Positions 35,955 through 45,063 of a stretch of 64,000 nucleotides of DNA are shown piece by piece (position 1 is the stretch's first letter; each line of letters starts with the position of its first letter). The DNA comes from Asaia bogorensis (lineage in GTDB: Bacteria; Pseudomonadota; Alphaproteobacteria; Acetobacterales; Acetobacteraceae). The notes beneath the pieces were generated by a model. It saw only the letters and a list, made by a program, of their open reading frames with translations. It made no database searches and was not told the origin of the DNA. The stretch is taken from the NCBI RefSeq assembly GCF_900465345.1, contig NZ_UEGO01000028.1:47600-111599 (forward strand). Direction: 5' to 3'. The position numbers were made by a program, and so were the translations under genes.

Positions 35955-37001
35955 TCAGTGCGCGACGGGTTGCAGGAACCGCACCACGTCCTGCGGGGCA
36001 AGCTGGGGATGCAGGAGCGCCCGCATCGCGCCACGCCCGAGGTAGCGCAGATCATCGTTGAAATCCGCCAGACGCGATGACAGCACGAGGCACTCGACCC
36101 TGGCCTCCTGCGTCCGGGCCATCAGGGTCGCCGCCGCATGGTCTCCGGCCGGGTCGTCGTCGCGCAGCACGTAGAGGCGGCGCAACGTGGACGGAAACGC
36201 CATGGCGGCGAGATGCGCCGAGGACAGGCAGGCGGCCAGCGGCAGATCGGGCAGAACCTGCCGCAGTGACAGCACCGTCTCGATCCCCTCGCCTGCTGCC
36301 AGAACGTCAGACACCGTGCCAAAGCGCACGGCATGGCCGAGCAGGTCGCCCATCGCCCGGCGTGGCATTTCGACAGGCGCCTTGCCACGTCCGTCGCGCG
36401 CCAGCCAGGTGCGATGCACGCCGCTCACGCGGCCTTCGAGATCGGTGACGGCGGCGATCATGGCGGGCCAGGTCTGCGTCGGACTGTGCTCGTCCGGACG
36501 GTAAAAGCAGCGCGGATGGAAGCGCAGGGCTTCGGTTCCGTGCAAAAGCGTCATGTCGCGTCTGCGGAGATACGTTTCTACGGGCGTGCCCGTGATCGAC
36601 CCGGACATGGCCCAGAGCCGACGCGCGGCTTCCGACGAATTGGCGGAGCCACGGTCACGGACCGGACGATCCTGTGACGACGATGCCGGGTCGGGACGTG
36701 GCAGGCTGAGGAACGCACGCGCCTCATCGGCCACGTCGCGGAAATCCACCAGACCGAGGCTTTCGCGGATCACGTCGAGCAGATCGCCATGCTCGGCGGA
36801 CTGCGCATCCATCCACTTACCGGCCCTGCCATTGGCGGTGTCATGCAGCCGGACAAACAGCGACCGGCCGGGCGTGTTGTGCACATCTCCGACCAACCAG
36901 TAATTGCCGTGACGGCGACCGGCGGACAGATACCGACGGCACACCGCCTCTGCGTTCTCCGCCAGACGGCGGGCGAGATCGCCCGCATCATGTCCGATCA
37001 T
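35955..37001 (-). CDS. TOPRIM-domain primase-like protein
   Basis: A 348-residue protein with an N-terminal zinc-free primase-like region (NYWLVGDVHNTPGRSLFVRL, GKWMDAQSAEHGDLLDVIRE), a middle DUF7146-type part (TPVETYLRRRDMTLLHGTEALRFHP) and a TOPRIM domain (VLAAGEGIETVLSLRQVLPD with catalytic Glu; LYVLRDDDPAGDHAA with the Asp cluster). Such proteins are common on conjugative elements and may prime lagging-strand synthesis in the recipient. Start MIGHDAGDL, overlapping the upstream gene by a few bases. Confidence 0.83.
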   Translation of the reverse strand: MIGHDAGDLARRLAENAEAVCRRYLSAGRRHGNYWLVGDVHNTPGRSLFVRLHDTANGRAGKWMDAQSAEHGDLLDVIRESLGLVDFRDVADEARAFLSLPRPDPASSSQDRPVRDRGSANSSEAARRLWAMSGSITGTPVETYLRRRDMTLLHGTEALRFHPRCFYRPDEHSPTQTWPAMIAAVTDLEGRVSGVHRTWLARDGRGKAPVEMPRRAMGDLLGHAVRFGTVSDVLAAGEGIETVLSLRQVLPDLPLAACLSSAHLAAMAFPSTLRRLYVLRDDDPAGDHAAATLMARTQEARVECLVLSSRLADFNDDLRYLGRGAMRALLHPQLAPQDVVRFLQPVAH

Positions 37002-37428
37002 CGCCCTGCCCTCCTGTATCGGGATTGCCTCCATCCACAGCAATCGCCAGCCAGCGATCGGTCGTCATCCATGAAATCGTCCTGCGGCTGCCAAGGTCAA
37101 GCAGATGCGCGCCGCCGCTGAACGCGCCGATCCGGGGGCGTGAGGCCGTATTGGCCCATTGAAATCCCCATCGCCCCCGCAATCGGAATGCCCGTGCGCA
37201 GCGTAGCACGAATTCCACGATCTGCTGCGGATCCCCGGTCACGTCATCGCGCATCCAGAGCCTGGTGCCACCATATTCCGGTTCTACGGAAAGCCGGAAC
37301 CCGTCAGAGGGCGGATCTTCCGCCGCCAACTCATCCATGAACGCGTTGTAGAGATCGAGCGCCTTTGCGGCATTGTCCACCGTGCCCACGTCGAGAACGC
37401 AGGAAAAATGCGTGAAAAAATCAGCCAT
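36988..37428 (-). CDS. conserved plasmid protein of unknown function
   Basis: A 146-residue protein (MADFFTHFSCVLDVGTVDNA, FRLSVEPEYGGTRLWMRDDVTGDPQQIVEFVLRC, RGRWGFQWANTASRPR). I recognise the type from alphaproteobacterial conjugative elements but not a function. It begins just downstream of an intrinsic terminator and leads into the TOPRIM gene with a short overlap. Confidence 0.7.
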   Translation of the reverse strand: MADFFTHFSCVLDVGTVDNAAKALDLYNAFMDELAAEDPPSDGFRLSVEPEYGGTRLWMRDDVTGDPQQIVEFVLRCARAFRLRGRWGFQWANTASRPRIGAFSGGAHLLDLGSRRTISWMTTDRWLAIAVDGGNPDTGGQGDDRT

Positions 37429-37447
37429 CGAAATGACCCCCGAAACG

Positions 37448-37473
37448 AAAAAGCCCGGCGCAGGGGCCGGGCT
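37448..37473 (-). terminator. intrinsic terminator, now cut off from its gene by the Tn3 insertion
   Basis: AGCCCGGC / GCCGGGCT with a six-base loop, followed on the minus strand by TTTT. The minus-strand gene that would have used it is the DUF932 gene ending at 45438; the 7.9-kb transposon now lies between them. Confidence 0.75.
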
Positions 37474-37482
37474 CGTAAAAAC

Positions 37483-37487
37483 GTATT
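37483..37487. repeat. 5-bp target-site duplication GTATT, left copy
   Basis: GTATT directly precedes the outermost G of the left Tn3 terminal repeat. The identical 5-mer follows the right terminal repeat at 45409-45413. Five bases is the duplication length made by Tn3-family transposition. Confidence 0.88.
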
Positions 37488-37522
37488 GGGGTCAGGACAT
37501 AGAACGGGCACAGATATACGCT
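37488..37522 (+). repeat. left Tn3 terminal repeat, outer 35 of 38 bases
   Basis: Begins GGGGTCAGGACATAGAACGG and ends AGATATACGCT. It matches the right repeat at 30 of 35 positions. The missing AAG lies on the far side of the IS at 39029-39031. Confidence 0.87.
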
Positions 37523-37834
37523 CTCATGACTGCCATCCGAGACGCTGGCCGAGTTTACCTTGTCGCTGGCCGCAAGACCAGCGTTCGCATTGACCTTGGC
37601 GGGTGTGCCGCGGACGCCTGATCGACGACGATTGATCATGCTCTCATCCGCGGGTTGGTTACCGCACTACCCGTATCCGTCGCTGGGCCTATCCTCCGTC
37701 TAAGTTCGGGCGTCGGACGAACCTGCCCCACCGTACACCGTGGATTGCCCATCACAGTCGGGTGCCCGCGGCACGCCGGCCAAGGCTATGCAGTTGGTGC
37801 CCTGGCGCCTCCTCCTGGAATTGTTCTGTGTGGA
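37523..37834 (-). ncRNA. candidate guide RNA region of the left IS1111-type element
   Basis: About 310 non-coding bases downstream of the transposase gene. They contain a 22-base arm (complement of 37764-37785) that pairs with the complement of 37594-37615, one pair being G-U where the other copy has G-C. Internal copies of the IS/target junctions are CTTAGAC (complement of 37699-37705) and ATGAGAGC (complement of 37640-37647). IS1111-group elements encode their guide RNA on this side. Confidence 0.5.
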
Positions 37835-38950
37835 TCAGCCGGCTATCGCTGGCGACACTCGACGGGCGATGTCCCAGGCATAGCCGACCAGTTCACGCGC
37901 GATCGCGGTGGTCACCTTGGGCTGGGGCTTTCCGGTGGCCGCCAGGCGACGGTAGCGCTGGCACAGGCGAACCTGCGCCTTCCACCCGATCGCTTGGATG
38001 TCCTCGGGCAAGTCGATGACCCGTTCACGGTAGCGTCGCTCCTCGCGAGCGGGCAGCCGATACGACCAGCCCGCCTCGATCAACATCGTCCGTGCTTGCG
38101 CGTTGCCCGCGCGGGTAATCCGGCCCCGCTTGGTCTTGGCACCGCTGGAGTGCTCGGACGGCACCAGGCCGACATACGCCATCAGTTGCTTGGGATTGTC
38201 GAAGCGGGTGAGGTCGCCCACCTCGGCGACCAGCGTTGCGGCACTGACCAGCCTGATACCGCGCAGGACCTGCAGATTGCGGACCAGCGGCGCAAAACAC
38301 CACGCATCCACCGCTTCAGCCAGCGCCGCCTCCAGGCGCGCGACCCGTGCCTGGGCCTCCAGCACCCGCTTCTGCATTTCCTCGAATGCCAGCTGCTGGT
38401 GGGGAAACTCAAACCGCTGCTCGGACAACCACCGCCAGTACATTTTCGTCCAAGCCGCCTTGCCGCCAAAACGACGATCATGCCGCAACAGGAAGCTGCG
38501 CACCGTCTGCTTGGCCCCGATGGCATCGTCCTGCGCGCTGCGTCGCGCGCGGATGAGATCGCGTACCGCCTCGTGCGCTTCGTCCGGCACCCAGATCGCG
38601 GTGAGTTCGCCGGCGCGTAGCAGCCGCGCCAGGGTCATCGCGTCACGCCGGTCCGTCTTAACATGGTCGCCCGGGCGTCGCGGCATCATCGAGGGGGCGA
38701 TGACGATGCAATTCTGTCCCAGCTTCGACAGCAGCCGATGCAAGCCATACCCACAGGGTCCCGCTTCGTAGCAGACGTTCAACGTCACACCCGGTCCCGT
38801 CAGCCGCTTGACCAGCTTCCTGATCGCATCGTCCTCGTTGGCGACCGTGCCGACGAAACGTACCTCGCCTCCGCGTTCCCCATCGGCAACCGCGACCGCG
38901 ATGGTTTCCTTATGAACGTCCAGACCAACGTATTTCACTGCCTCCGTCAT
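37835..38950 (-). CDS. IS110-superfamily transposase, left copy
   Basis: A 371-residue DEDD recombinase. The RuvC-like domain has GLDVHKET (Asp11), CYEAGPCG (Glu62) and KTDRRDA (Asp100, Asp103). The C-terminal Transposase_20 domain holds LRGIRLVSAATLVAEVGD and PSEHSSGAKTKRGRITRAGN, with the conserved serine region. IS110-family transposases act with a guide RNA transcribed from the element's own non-coding end. Full-length and without disruption, so probably functional. Confidence 0.93.
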   Translation of the reverse strand: MTEAVKYVGLDVHKETIAVAVADGERGGEVRFVGTVANEDDAIRKLVKRLTGPGVTLNVCYEAGPCGYGLHRLLSKLGQNCIVIAPSMMPRRPGDHVKTDRRDAMTLARLLRAGELTAIWVPDEAHEAVRDLIRARRSAQDDAIGAKQTVRSFLLRHDRRFGGKAAWTKMYWRWLSEQRFEFPHQQLAFEEMQKRVLEAQARVARLEAALAEAVDAWCFAPLVRNLQVLRGIRLVSAATLVAEVGDLTRFDNPKQLMAYVGLVPSEHSSGAKTKRGRITRAGNAQARTMLIEAGWSYRLPAREERRYRERVIDLPEDIQAIGWKAQVRLCQRYRRLAATGKPQPKVTTAIARELVGYAWDIARRVSPAIAG

Positions 38951-39046
38951 GACTCGTCTCCGCTGCTGACAAATCCATCATCAGCATCTCAGATTCGAGC
39001 CTCCAAGGCTCCGGCAGTCATGGGGTCTAAGCGTCTCTGCGCGCAC

Positions 39047-39589
39047 TTATGGGTCGACTCTATGCGTCGACGACTCCAGCATTCCAAAGGCATCCATCGG
39101 ACAGTTGTAGCATCGCCTCTCGTCGCAGAGCCGGCATATCGTCAGCGCCGAGACAGCGTCGTCAGACATCTGCGCAAGTATTGTCTCGGCAATACGTTCC
39201 AGCACGAGGCGGTCAGCATTCGAGACATGGCTAAGGATTTCGGATAAAGTCTCGTTTCTTCGTTGCAGGATCGCAGATAGGCGAGTCTCGCCTGCCTCAG
39301 TGAGCATCAGCGCTACTGCACGACGGTCCCGTAGCGCTTTGGATCGAACGGCGAACCCGGCTGCAACCAATCGATCGACAAGCCGCACCGTCCCCGCGTG
39401 GGACAAGCCTAGCACCCGTCCTAATTCGTCGATCGAAAGACCGGTCGCGTGACCGATGACGACGATCGCCGCGGTGGTTTCGCCACCGCCGGGTATCGTC
39501 GGGTCGAATGCCGCCTTCTTAATTCGATCGGTGATGCCCACTGCGAGGGCGCCGAACAGATTGACGAGCCGGTCCGAGAGTACGTTCAA
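39047..39589 (-). CDS. MarR-family regulator with C-terminal cysteine cluster
   Basis: A 180-residue winged-helix regulator (LSIDELGRVLGLSHAGTVRLVDRLVAAGFAVR, then KALRDRRAVALMLTEAG). The C-terminus has Cys152, Cys155, Cys160 and Cys163 (CRLCDERRCYNCP), a CxxC-x4-CxxC cluster suited to zinc binding or thiol redox sensing, which is not standard for MarR. Start is TTG. It is divergent from the DUF417 gene, with a palindrome in the shared promoter, so it probably represses that gene and itself. Cargo of the Tn3 unit. Confidence 0.85.
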   Translation of the reverse strand: MNVLSDRLVNLFGALAVGITDRIKKAAFDPTIPGGGETTAAIVVIGHATGLSIDELGRVLGLSHAGTVRLVDRLVAAGFAVRSKALRDRRAVALMLTEAGETRLSAILQRRNETLSEILSHVSNADRLVLERIAETILAQMSDDAVSALTICRLCDERRCYNCPMDAFGMLESSTHRVDP

Positions 39590-39621
39590 AGGGTTGCCTC
39601 ATTCATTGACGGCGTATAGTG

Positions 39622-39636
39622 TATGCGCAGCGCATA
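39622..39636. promoter_or_regulatory. palindrome TATGCGCAGCGCATA in the marR-DUF417 intergenic region
   Basis: A perfect palindrome around a central A, centred between the divergent starts at 39589 and 39694, with a TTGACG box just to its left (39606-39611). Size and position fit a MarR operator. Confidence 0.6.
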
Positions 39637-39693
39637 TATCACGCCTGTCTAAGCATGAAGGCAGGTCATGCGCCATGATGAAAGCGAGGCACC

Positions 39694-40170
39694 ATGTTTT
39701 CGACATTACACATAGCTGAAAAGACGACCGGCTCTCGCGGGTCTCTCGCGTTGCTGCGCTGGGCGCTGGTGGTCATCTTTCTCTGGTTCGGTTGCATGAA
39801 ATTCACGAGCTATGAAGCGATGGGCATCGCGCCATTGATGAAGAACAGTCCGATCATGAGCTGGATTCCGGCCGTTTTTGGGGTGCAGGGTGGAAGCTAT
39901 TTTATAGGCACCGTCGAGCTCGCGACGGCCGCTGCGCTGATTATCGGTGCTTTCAACAAGACGGCCTCCGCTCTCGGCGCGGCGATGTCATGCCTGACTT
40001 ATGCCGTGACACTGACGTTTTTCCTGAGCACGCCTGGCGTCGCCGAGCCGACCGCTGGCGGGTTCCCGGCGATTTCGGCCGGAACCGGACAGTTCCTGTT
40101 GAAGGACCTGGTGCTTCTTGCGGCATCAGCGTGCCTTCTACTTGCGTCCATACGGACAGCAGACGCGTGA
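39694..40170 (+). CDS. DUF417/RclC-like membrane protein
   Basis: A 158-residue protein with four predicted membrane helices (LLRWALVVIFLWFGCMKF, FIGTVELATAAALIIGAF, ALGAAMSCLTYAVTLTFFL, LLKDLVLLAASACLLLASI) and the DUF417 signature KFTSYEAMGIAPLMKNSPIMSW. The family includes E. coli RclC (YkgB), induced by reactive chlorine species. With a divergent, Cys-rich MarR regulator the likely theme is an oxidant or electrophile response; this is inference. Confidence 0.8.
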   Translation: MFSTLHIAEKTTGSRGSLALLRWALVVIFLWFGCMKFTSYEAMGIAPLMKNSPIMSWIPAVFGVQGGSYFIGTVELATAAALIIGAFNKTASALGAAMSCLTYAVTLTFFLSTPGVAEPTAGGFPAISAGTGQFLLKDLVLLAASACLLLASIRTADA

Positions 40171-40243
40171 CGGCAAACAGGTGATAGGCGACGCTCCGGA
40201 CCTGCGCTTTTGCCGAACCATACCCGCCTCAGCCCATAACGAT

Positions 40244-40303
40244 CGACAAACCCTGTCGCTTTGATAGGGTGTTCGAAAACATGCTTTCGAGGGTTTGTCG
40301 TAC
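40244..40303. other. res (resolution) site upstream of tnpR
   Basis: An 11-base inverted repeat CGACAAACCCT (40244-40254) / AGGGTTTGTCG (40290-40300), with an inner TCGAAA...TTTCGA pair, lies directly before tnpR. This is where Tn3 resolvases bind and cut. Subsite boundaries cannot be fixed by eye. Confidence 0.6.
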
Positions 40304-40888
40304 ATGCTGGTCGGATATATGCGGGTGTCAACGACCGATGACCGCCAAACGGTCGATCTCCAGCGGGACGCGCTCGTCGCAACCGGGGTCGATCATCGGC
40401 ATCTCCATACCGACAAGGCATCCGGCGCGCGCGACGACCGACCAGGCCTGAAAGCCTGCCTCGACTATCTGAACGCGGGCGACACACTGATCGTGTGGAA
40501 GCTCGACCGGCTCGGACGCTCGCTGCCGCACCTGCTGACGATCGTCACCGATCTGAAGGCGCGCGGCATCGCGTTCCGGTCGCTGACCGAGCAGATGGAT
40601 ACGACCACGCCGCACGGCGAATTGCTGTTCTCGCTGTTCGGTGCATTGGCACAATATGAGCGTGCGCTCACGCGCGAACGGGTGATGGCGGGACTGGCTG
40701 CTGCCAAACGCCGGGGACGCCAAGGTGGCCGCCCGCCGATGATCGACGCCGAAACGCTCGAGCGGATCACCGCCGCGCTGGATGGCGGGGCCAGCAAGGC
40801 GTCCGTCTGCCGGACCTTCAAGGTGCCGCGTTCGACCCTTCTCGGCACGCTTGCCCGGATCGGCTGGACCGCACCGGCCAAGGTCTAA
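40304..40888 (+). CDS. tnpR: TnpR serine resolvase
   Basis: A 194-residue small serine recombinase. The catalytic Ser9 is in VGYMRVSTTDDRQ. The core has LIVWKLDRLGRSLPHLL and ALAQYERALTRERVMAGLAAAKRRGRQGG. The C-terminal helix-turn-helix is SKASVCRTFKVPRSTLLGTL. It resolves Tn3 cointegrates at the res site just upstream. ATG at 40304 is preferred to the TTG three codons earlier because it matches the family start. Confidence 0.93.
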   Translation: MLVGYMRVSTTDDRQTVDLQRDALVATGVDHRHLHTDKASGARDDRPGLKACLDYLNAGDTLIVWKLDRLGRSLPHLLTIVTDLKARGIAFRSLTEQMDTTTPHGELLFSLFGALAQYERALTRERVMAGLAAAKRRGRQGGRPPMIDAETLERITAALDGGASKASVCRTFKVPRSTLLGTLARIGWTAPAKV

Positions 40889-40892
40889 GCCG

Positions 40893-43871
40893 ATGCCGCG
40901 TCGCGCCGTCCTGTCGGACGAGCAACGCGCGGCGTTGCTCGCGCTTCCCGACGACGAAACCCTGCTCGTCCAGCACTGGACATTGAGCCGGGACGACTTG
41001 GCCATCATCGTCCGCCGGAGGCGACCGCATAACCGGCTGGGTTTCGCGATCCAGCTTTGCGCGCTGCGCTATCCTGGCCGTTTCCTGCGACCCGGTGAAC
41101 TGATCCCTGATACGCCGCTCGCGTTCGTCGCAGAGCAATTGCAGGTCGGACCCGAGGTGCTGGCCGACTACGCGACGCGCGGCCCGACCCGGTACGAACA
41201 GCTCGATGCACTGCGCGATGCATTCGGCTTCATGCCGCTCAGTCGGCCGCTGCGAACGACGTTGCAGGAATGGCTCCTGCCGATCGCGCTGACGACGACC
41301 AGCGGGGCTAGGCTGGCGCGCGTGATGCTGGATGAGTGCCGGCGACGGCGCATCATTGTGCCGGGCATCAGTTCGGTCGAGCGGATGGTCGCACAGGCGT
41401 TGCTCGATGCCGAACGCCATGTCGCCGAGCATCTGACCCGAGGACTCGATGCTCGACAGCGCCGGCTGCTCGATGCGCTTCTCCTGCCCCACACAGGCAC
41501 GAACTTGAGCGATCTGGCCTGGGTGCGGCAGTCACCCGGCAAGCCCGGCCGAAAGACATTCGCCGCCATCATCGAGCGACTGACACTGCTTCGGGCCATC
41601 GGGATCGATCCGGATATCGCCGTAGGCGTCCATCCCGAGCGCCTCCGACGCCTGTGCCAGGAAGGCGTGCGGCTGACCGCGCAACATGTTCGGACGCTGC
41701 AAGCGACGCGGCGTCGCGCCACATTGGTGGCGACCATCCTCGAAACCATCGTTACCCTCACCGACGATGCGGTGCTGATGTTCGATCGCCTGCTTGGGCA
41801 GATGTTCCGGCGCGAACAGAACAGCGCGGACACGACACTCAAGCGCAACCGGCGCACCATCAACGGCAAAATCCGGCTGCTTGCCCAACTCGGCGCTGCC
41901 TTGCTCGCCGCCAAGATATCAGGTGGCGATATCGGCGCTGCGGTCGAGGCAGCGATCGGATGGAATGATCTCGGCCGCGAGGTCGATGAAGCCCGCAAGC
42001 TGATCCGCCCCGATTCGGTCGATCCCGTCGCGGTCGCCGCGACCAATTACCCCGTCCTCCGACAGGTCGGTCCCTCGTTCATCGCCTCGTTCACATTCGG
42101 GGCGGTGCCAGCCTGCCATGCGCTCGCGCGAGCGGTCGCGATCATGCGCGACCTTCATTTTGGTCATCTGCGCAAATTGCCTGCAGGCACGCCAGTCGGC
42201 TTCATCCGGCAAGCTTGGCGTCGGGCGATCGGCACCGGCATTCCCGATCGCAGGATCTATGAATTGTGCGTGCTGGTCGAGCTTCGCGACCGGCTTCGCG
42301 CCGGCGACATGTGGGTCGAGGGAAGCCGACGCTATCGTGCTGTCGAGCAGCAACTCATTCCTGCCCCCGTATTCGCCAACATGCGCGCGGCCGGCCCCTT
42401 GCCGATACCGGCACCGGATACGGCCGATATCTGGCTGGCCGAACGACGCGCCCGCCTCGCCCGTCGATTGGCCGAGGTCGAGCGAAAGGCGGAGACGGAC
42501 GCGCTGGAAGACGTGCAGCTCAGCTTGGGCAGGCTGCGGATTTCGCCCTTGAAGGCGATTACTCCCGAGGAATCCGATACCGCCCTTGCGCCGCTCTATG
42601 CGCATCTGCCCGCGATCCGCATCACCGACCTTCTTGCCGAAGTCGATCGATGGACCGGGTTCAGCCAGTGCTTCACGCATCTGCAAAGTGGCCGTGCCGC
42701 GGATGAACCACGTGCGATCCTCACGGCGGTGCTCGCCGATGCCACCAATCTGGGCCATACGCGCATGGCGGAAGCCTGCAATCTCGTGACCCAGCGCCAA
42801 CTCGGTTGGCTCGCCTCGTGGCATCTGCGCGAGGAAACCTACGGTCGCGCGCTCGCCCGGCTTGTCGACGCCCAACACACCGCGCCGCTGGCCGCGCTGT
42901 TCGGGTCCGGCACCTCGTCCAGCTCAGACGGTCAGAACTTTCCGCTCGACCGCCGCGCCCAGGCAACCGGCGCAGTCAATCCGCACAAGGGGACAGAGCC
43001 GGCTGTCTCCTTTTACAGCCACGTCTCGGATCGCTACGCGCCGTTCCATTCCACAGTTATCTCCGCTTCGGCGAGCGAGGCGGCACAGGTGCTCGACGGG
43101 CTGCTCCACCACGGCGCCGATCTGCACATCGAAGAGCATCACGTCGATGGCGGGGGCGTCTCCGACCATGTGTTCGCGCTATGTCATCTGCTTGGGTTCC
43201 GGTTCGCGCCGCGTATCCCGAATATCGCCGCACGCCGTTTGCACCTGTTTAACGGCATCGAACCCGGCCCCGATATTGCGCCGCTGGTCGCGGGCCGCAT
43301 CGACGAAGGTCTGATCGAGGCACACTGGGACGACGTGCTGCGACTGGGAACCTCGATCCGCACAGGCGTCGTCAGCGCCTCGATCATGCTGGAACGGCTC
43401 GGCTCCTATCCACGCGCCAACGGCCTGGCACTGGCGTTGCGCGAGATCGGTCGCGTCGAGCGTACCCTGTTCACGCTCGACTGGATCGAGCAGCCCGAAC
43501 AGCGTCGCCGCGCCACCCGCGAACTCAACAAGGGAGAAGCGGAAAATGCCCTGAAACGCGCCATCTTCTTCCATCGCATCGGCCGTATCCGCGATCATGC
43601 GCTGCAAGCCCAAAGCCATCGGGCGAGCGCGCTGAACCTCGTCGCCGGTGCCATCGTCCTGTGGAACACGACCTACCTGCAAGCCGCCCGGATGCATCTC
43701 GCCAACCTCGGCCGGCCGGTCCCGCCGGACCTGCTGCAACACCTATCACCGCTCGGTTGGCAGCATATCAATCTCACCGGCGATTACCTCTGGACCGATC
43801 CCGATGCGCCATCCACCGCGCTCAGACCGCTTCGCCAGATGCGCGCCGTCGAAGGCACGGCAAAACCTTAG
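40893..43871 (+). CDS. tnpA: Tn3-family transposase TnpA
   Basis: A 992-residue transposase of full family length. The N-terminal DUF4158 part (RPHNRLGFAIQLCALRYPGRFL) is intact. Catalytic residues are Asp679 (SSSDGQNF), Asp752 (HHVDGGGVSDHVFA) and Glu882 (NKGEAENAL), with matching spacing. It starts four bases after tnpR. The stop codon TAG lies on the boundary between the Tn3 repeat remnant and the right IS; the uninterrupted repeat would supply the same TAG, so the insertion does not change the protein. Confidence 0.95.
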   Translation: MPRRAVLSDEQRAALLALPDDETLLVQHWTLSRDDLAIIVRRRRPHNRLGFAIQLCALRYPGRFLRPGELIPDTPLAFVAEQLQVGPEVLADYATRGPTRYEQLDALRDAFGFMPLSRPLRTTLQEWLLPIALTTTSGARLARVMLDECRRRRIIVPGISSVERMVAQALLDAERHVAEHLTRGLDARQRRLLDALLLPHTGTNLSDLAWVRQSPGKPGRKTFAAIIERLTLLRAIGIDPDIAVGVHPERLRRLCQEGVRLTAQHVRTLQATRRRATLVATILETIVTLTDDAVLMFDRLLGQMFRREQNSADTTLKRNRRTINGKIRLLAQLGAALLAAKISGGDIGAAVEAAIGWNDLGREVDEARKLIRPDSVDPVAVAATNYPVLRQVGPSFIASFTFGAVPACHALARAVAIMRDLHFGHLRKLPAGTPVGFIRQAWRRAIGTGIPDRRIYELCVLVELRDRLRAGDMWVEGSRRYRAVEQQLIPAPVFANMRAAGPLPIPAPDTADIWLAERRARLARRLAEVERKAETDALEDVQLSLGRLRISPLKAITPEESDTALAPLYAHLPAIRITDLLAEVDRWTGFSQCFTHLQSGRAADEPRAILTAVLADATNLGHTRMAEACNLVTQRQLGWLASWHLREETYGRALARLVDAQHTAPLAALFGSGTSSSSDGQNFPLDRRAQATGAVNPHKGTEPAVSFYSHVSDRYAPFHSTVISASASEAAQVLDGLLHHGADLHIEEHHVDGGGVSDHVFALCHLLGFRFAPRIPNIAARRLHLFNGIEPGPDIAPLVAGRIDEGLIEAHWDDVLRLGTSIRTGVVSASIMLERLGSYPRANGLALALREIGRVERTLFTLDWIEQPEQRRRATRELNKGEAENALKRAIFFHRIGRIRDHALQAQSHRASALNLVAGAIVLWNTTYLQAARMHLANLGRPVPPDLLQHLSPLGWQHINLTGDYLWTDPDAPSTALRPLRQMRAVEGTAKP

Positions 43872-43947
43872 ACCCCATGACTGCCGGAGCCGCGGGGGCT
43901 CAAATCTGAGATGCTGACGATGGATTTGTCAGCACTGGAGGCGAGTC

Positions 43948-45063
43948 ATGACGGAAGCAGTGAAATACGTCGGTCTGGACGTGCATAAGGAAACCATCGC
44001 GGTCGCGGTTGCCGATGGAGAGCGCGGAGGCGAGGTGCGTTTTGTTGGCACGGTCGCCAACGAGGACGACGCGGTCAGAAAGCTGGTCAAGCGGCTGACG
44101 GCGCCGGGCGTGAGGTTGAGCGTCTGCTACGAGGCTGGCCCTTGCGGCTATGGCCTGCACCGGCTGCTGACGAAACTTGGGCAGGCTTGTATCGTCATCG
44201 CCCCCTCGATGATGCCACGACGGCCGGGCGATCATGTGAAGACCGACCGGCGTGACGCAATGACGCTGGCCCGACTGTTGCGTGCTGGCGAGCTTACCGC
44301 GATCTGGGTTCCGGACGAAGCGCACGAGGCGGTGCGTGATCTGATCCGCGCCCGACGCAGCGCACAGGAAGATGCCACCGGGGCCAAACAGACCGTGCGC
44401 AGCTTCTTGCTGCGGCACGATCGTCGTTTCGGCGGCAAGGCGGCCTGGACGAAGATGTACTGGCGGTGGTTGTCCGAACAGCGGTTCGACTTCCCCCATC
44501 AGCAGCTGGCATTTGAGGAGATGCAGAAGCGGGTGCTCGAGGCGCAGGCGCGGGTTGGACGGCTCGAGGCGGCGCTGGGCGACGCGGTAGATGCATGGCG
44601 TTTCGCGCCGCTGGTCCGCAATCTTCAGGTCCTGCGCGGCATCAGGCTGGTCAGCGCCGCGACGCTGGTCGCCGAGGTCGGTGATCTGACCCGCTTCGAC
44701 AATCCCAAGCAGTTGATGGCCTATGTCGGCTTGGTGCCGTCCGAGCATTCTAGCGGTGCCCGGACCAAGCGTGGTCGGATCACGCGCGCGGGTAACGCGC
44801 AGGCACGCACCATGCTGATCGAGGCTGGCTGGTCGTATCGACTGCCCGCTCGCGAGGAACGCCGCTATCGTGAGCGCGTCATCGACTTGCCCGAAGAGAT
44901 CCAGGCGATTGGATGGAAGGCGCAGGTTCGTCTCTGCCAGCGCTACCGTCGCCTCGCGGCCGCAGGCAAGCCCCAGCCCAAGGTAACCACCGCGATCGCG
45001 CGTGAACTGGTCGGCTATGCTTGGGACATCGCCCGACGCGTACCACCGGCGGTCGCCACTTGA
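43948..45063 (+). CDS. IS110-superfamily transposase, right copy
   Basis: A 371-residue DEDD transposase aligned end to end with the left copy, with the same catalytic residues Asp11, Glu62, Asp100 and Asp103. It differs at scattered positions (for example TAPGVRLSV against TGPGVTLNV, and PPAVAT against SPAIAG at the C-terminus). Intact. Confidence 0.93.
   Translation: MTEAVKYVGLDVHKETIAVAVADGERGGEVRFVGTVANEDDAVRKLVKRLTAPGVRLSVCYEAGPCGYGLHRLLTKLGQACIVIAPSMMPRRPGDHVKTDRRDAMTLARLLRAGELTAIWVPDEAHEAVRDLIRARRSAQEDATGAKQTVRSFLLRHDRRFGGKAAWTKMYWRWLSEQRFDFPHQQLAFEEMQKRVLEAQARVGRLEAALGDAVDAWRFAPLVRNLQVLRGIRLVSAATLVAEVGDLTRFDNPKQLMAYVGLVPSEHSSGARTKRGRITRAGNAQARTMLIEAGWSYRLPAREERRYRERVIDLPEEIQAIGWKAQVRLCQRYRRLAAAGKPQPKVTTAIARELVGYAWDIARRVPPAVAT

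Larger units (their letters stand above)
37523..39028 (-). mobile_element. IS110-superfamily element (IS1111 type), left copy
   Basis: A 1,506-base element with one transposase gene on the minus strand. Its ends carry the subterminal inverted repeat CATGACTGCC, offset by about two bases at the transposase 3' side and about six at the 5' side. Asymmetric subterminal repeats are typical of the IS1111 group. It inserted after ...ACGCT of the Tn3 repeat. The right copy at 43870 is the same size within two bases but differs at several protein positions, so the two were probably separate insertions and not one recent duplication. Confidence 0.83.
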
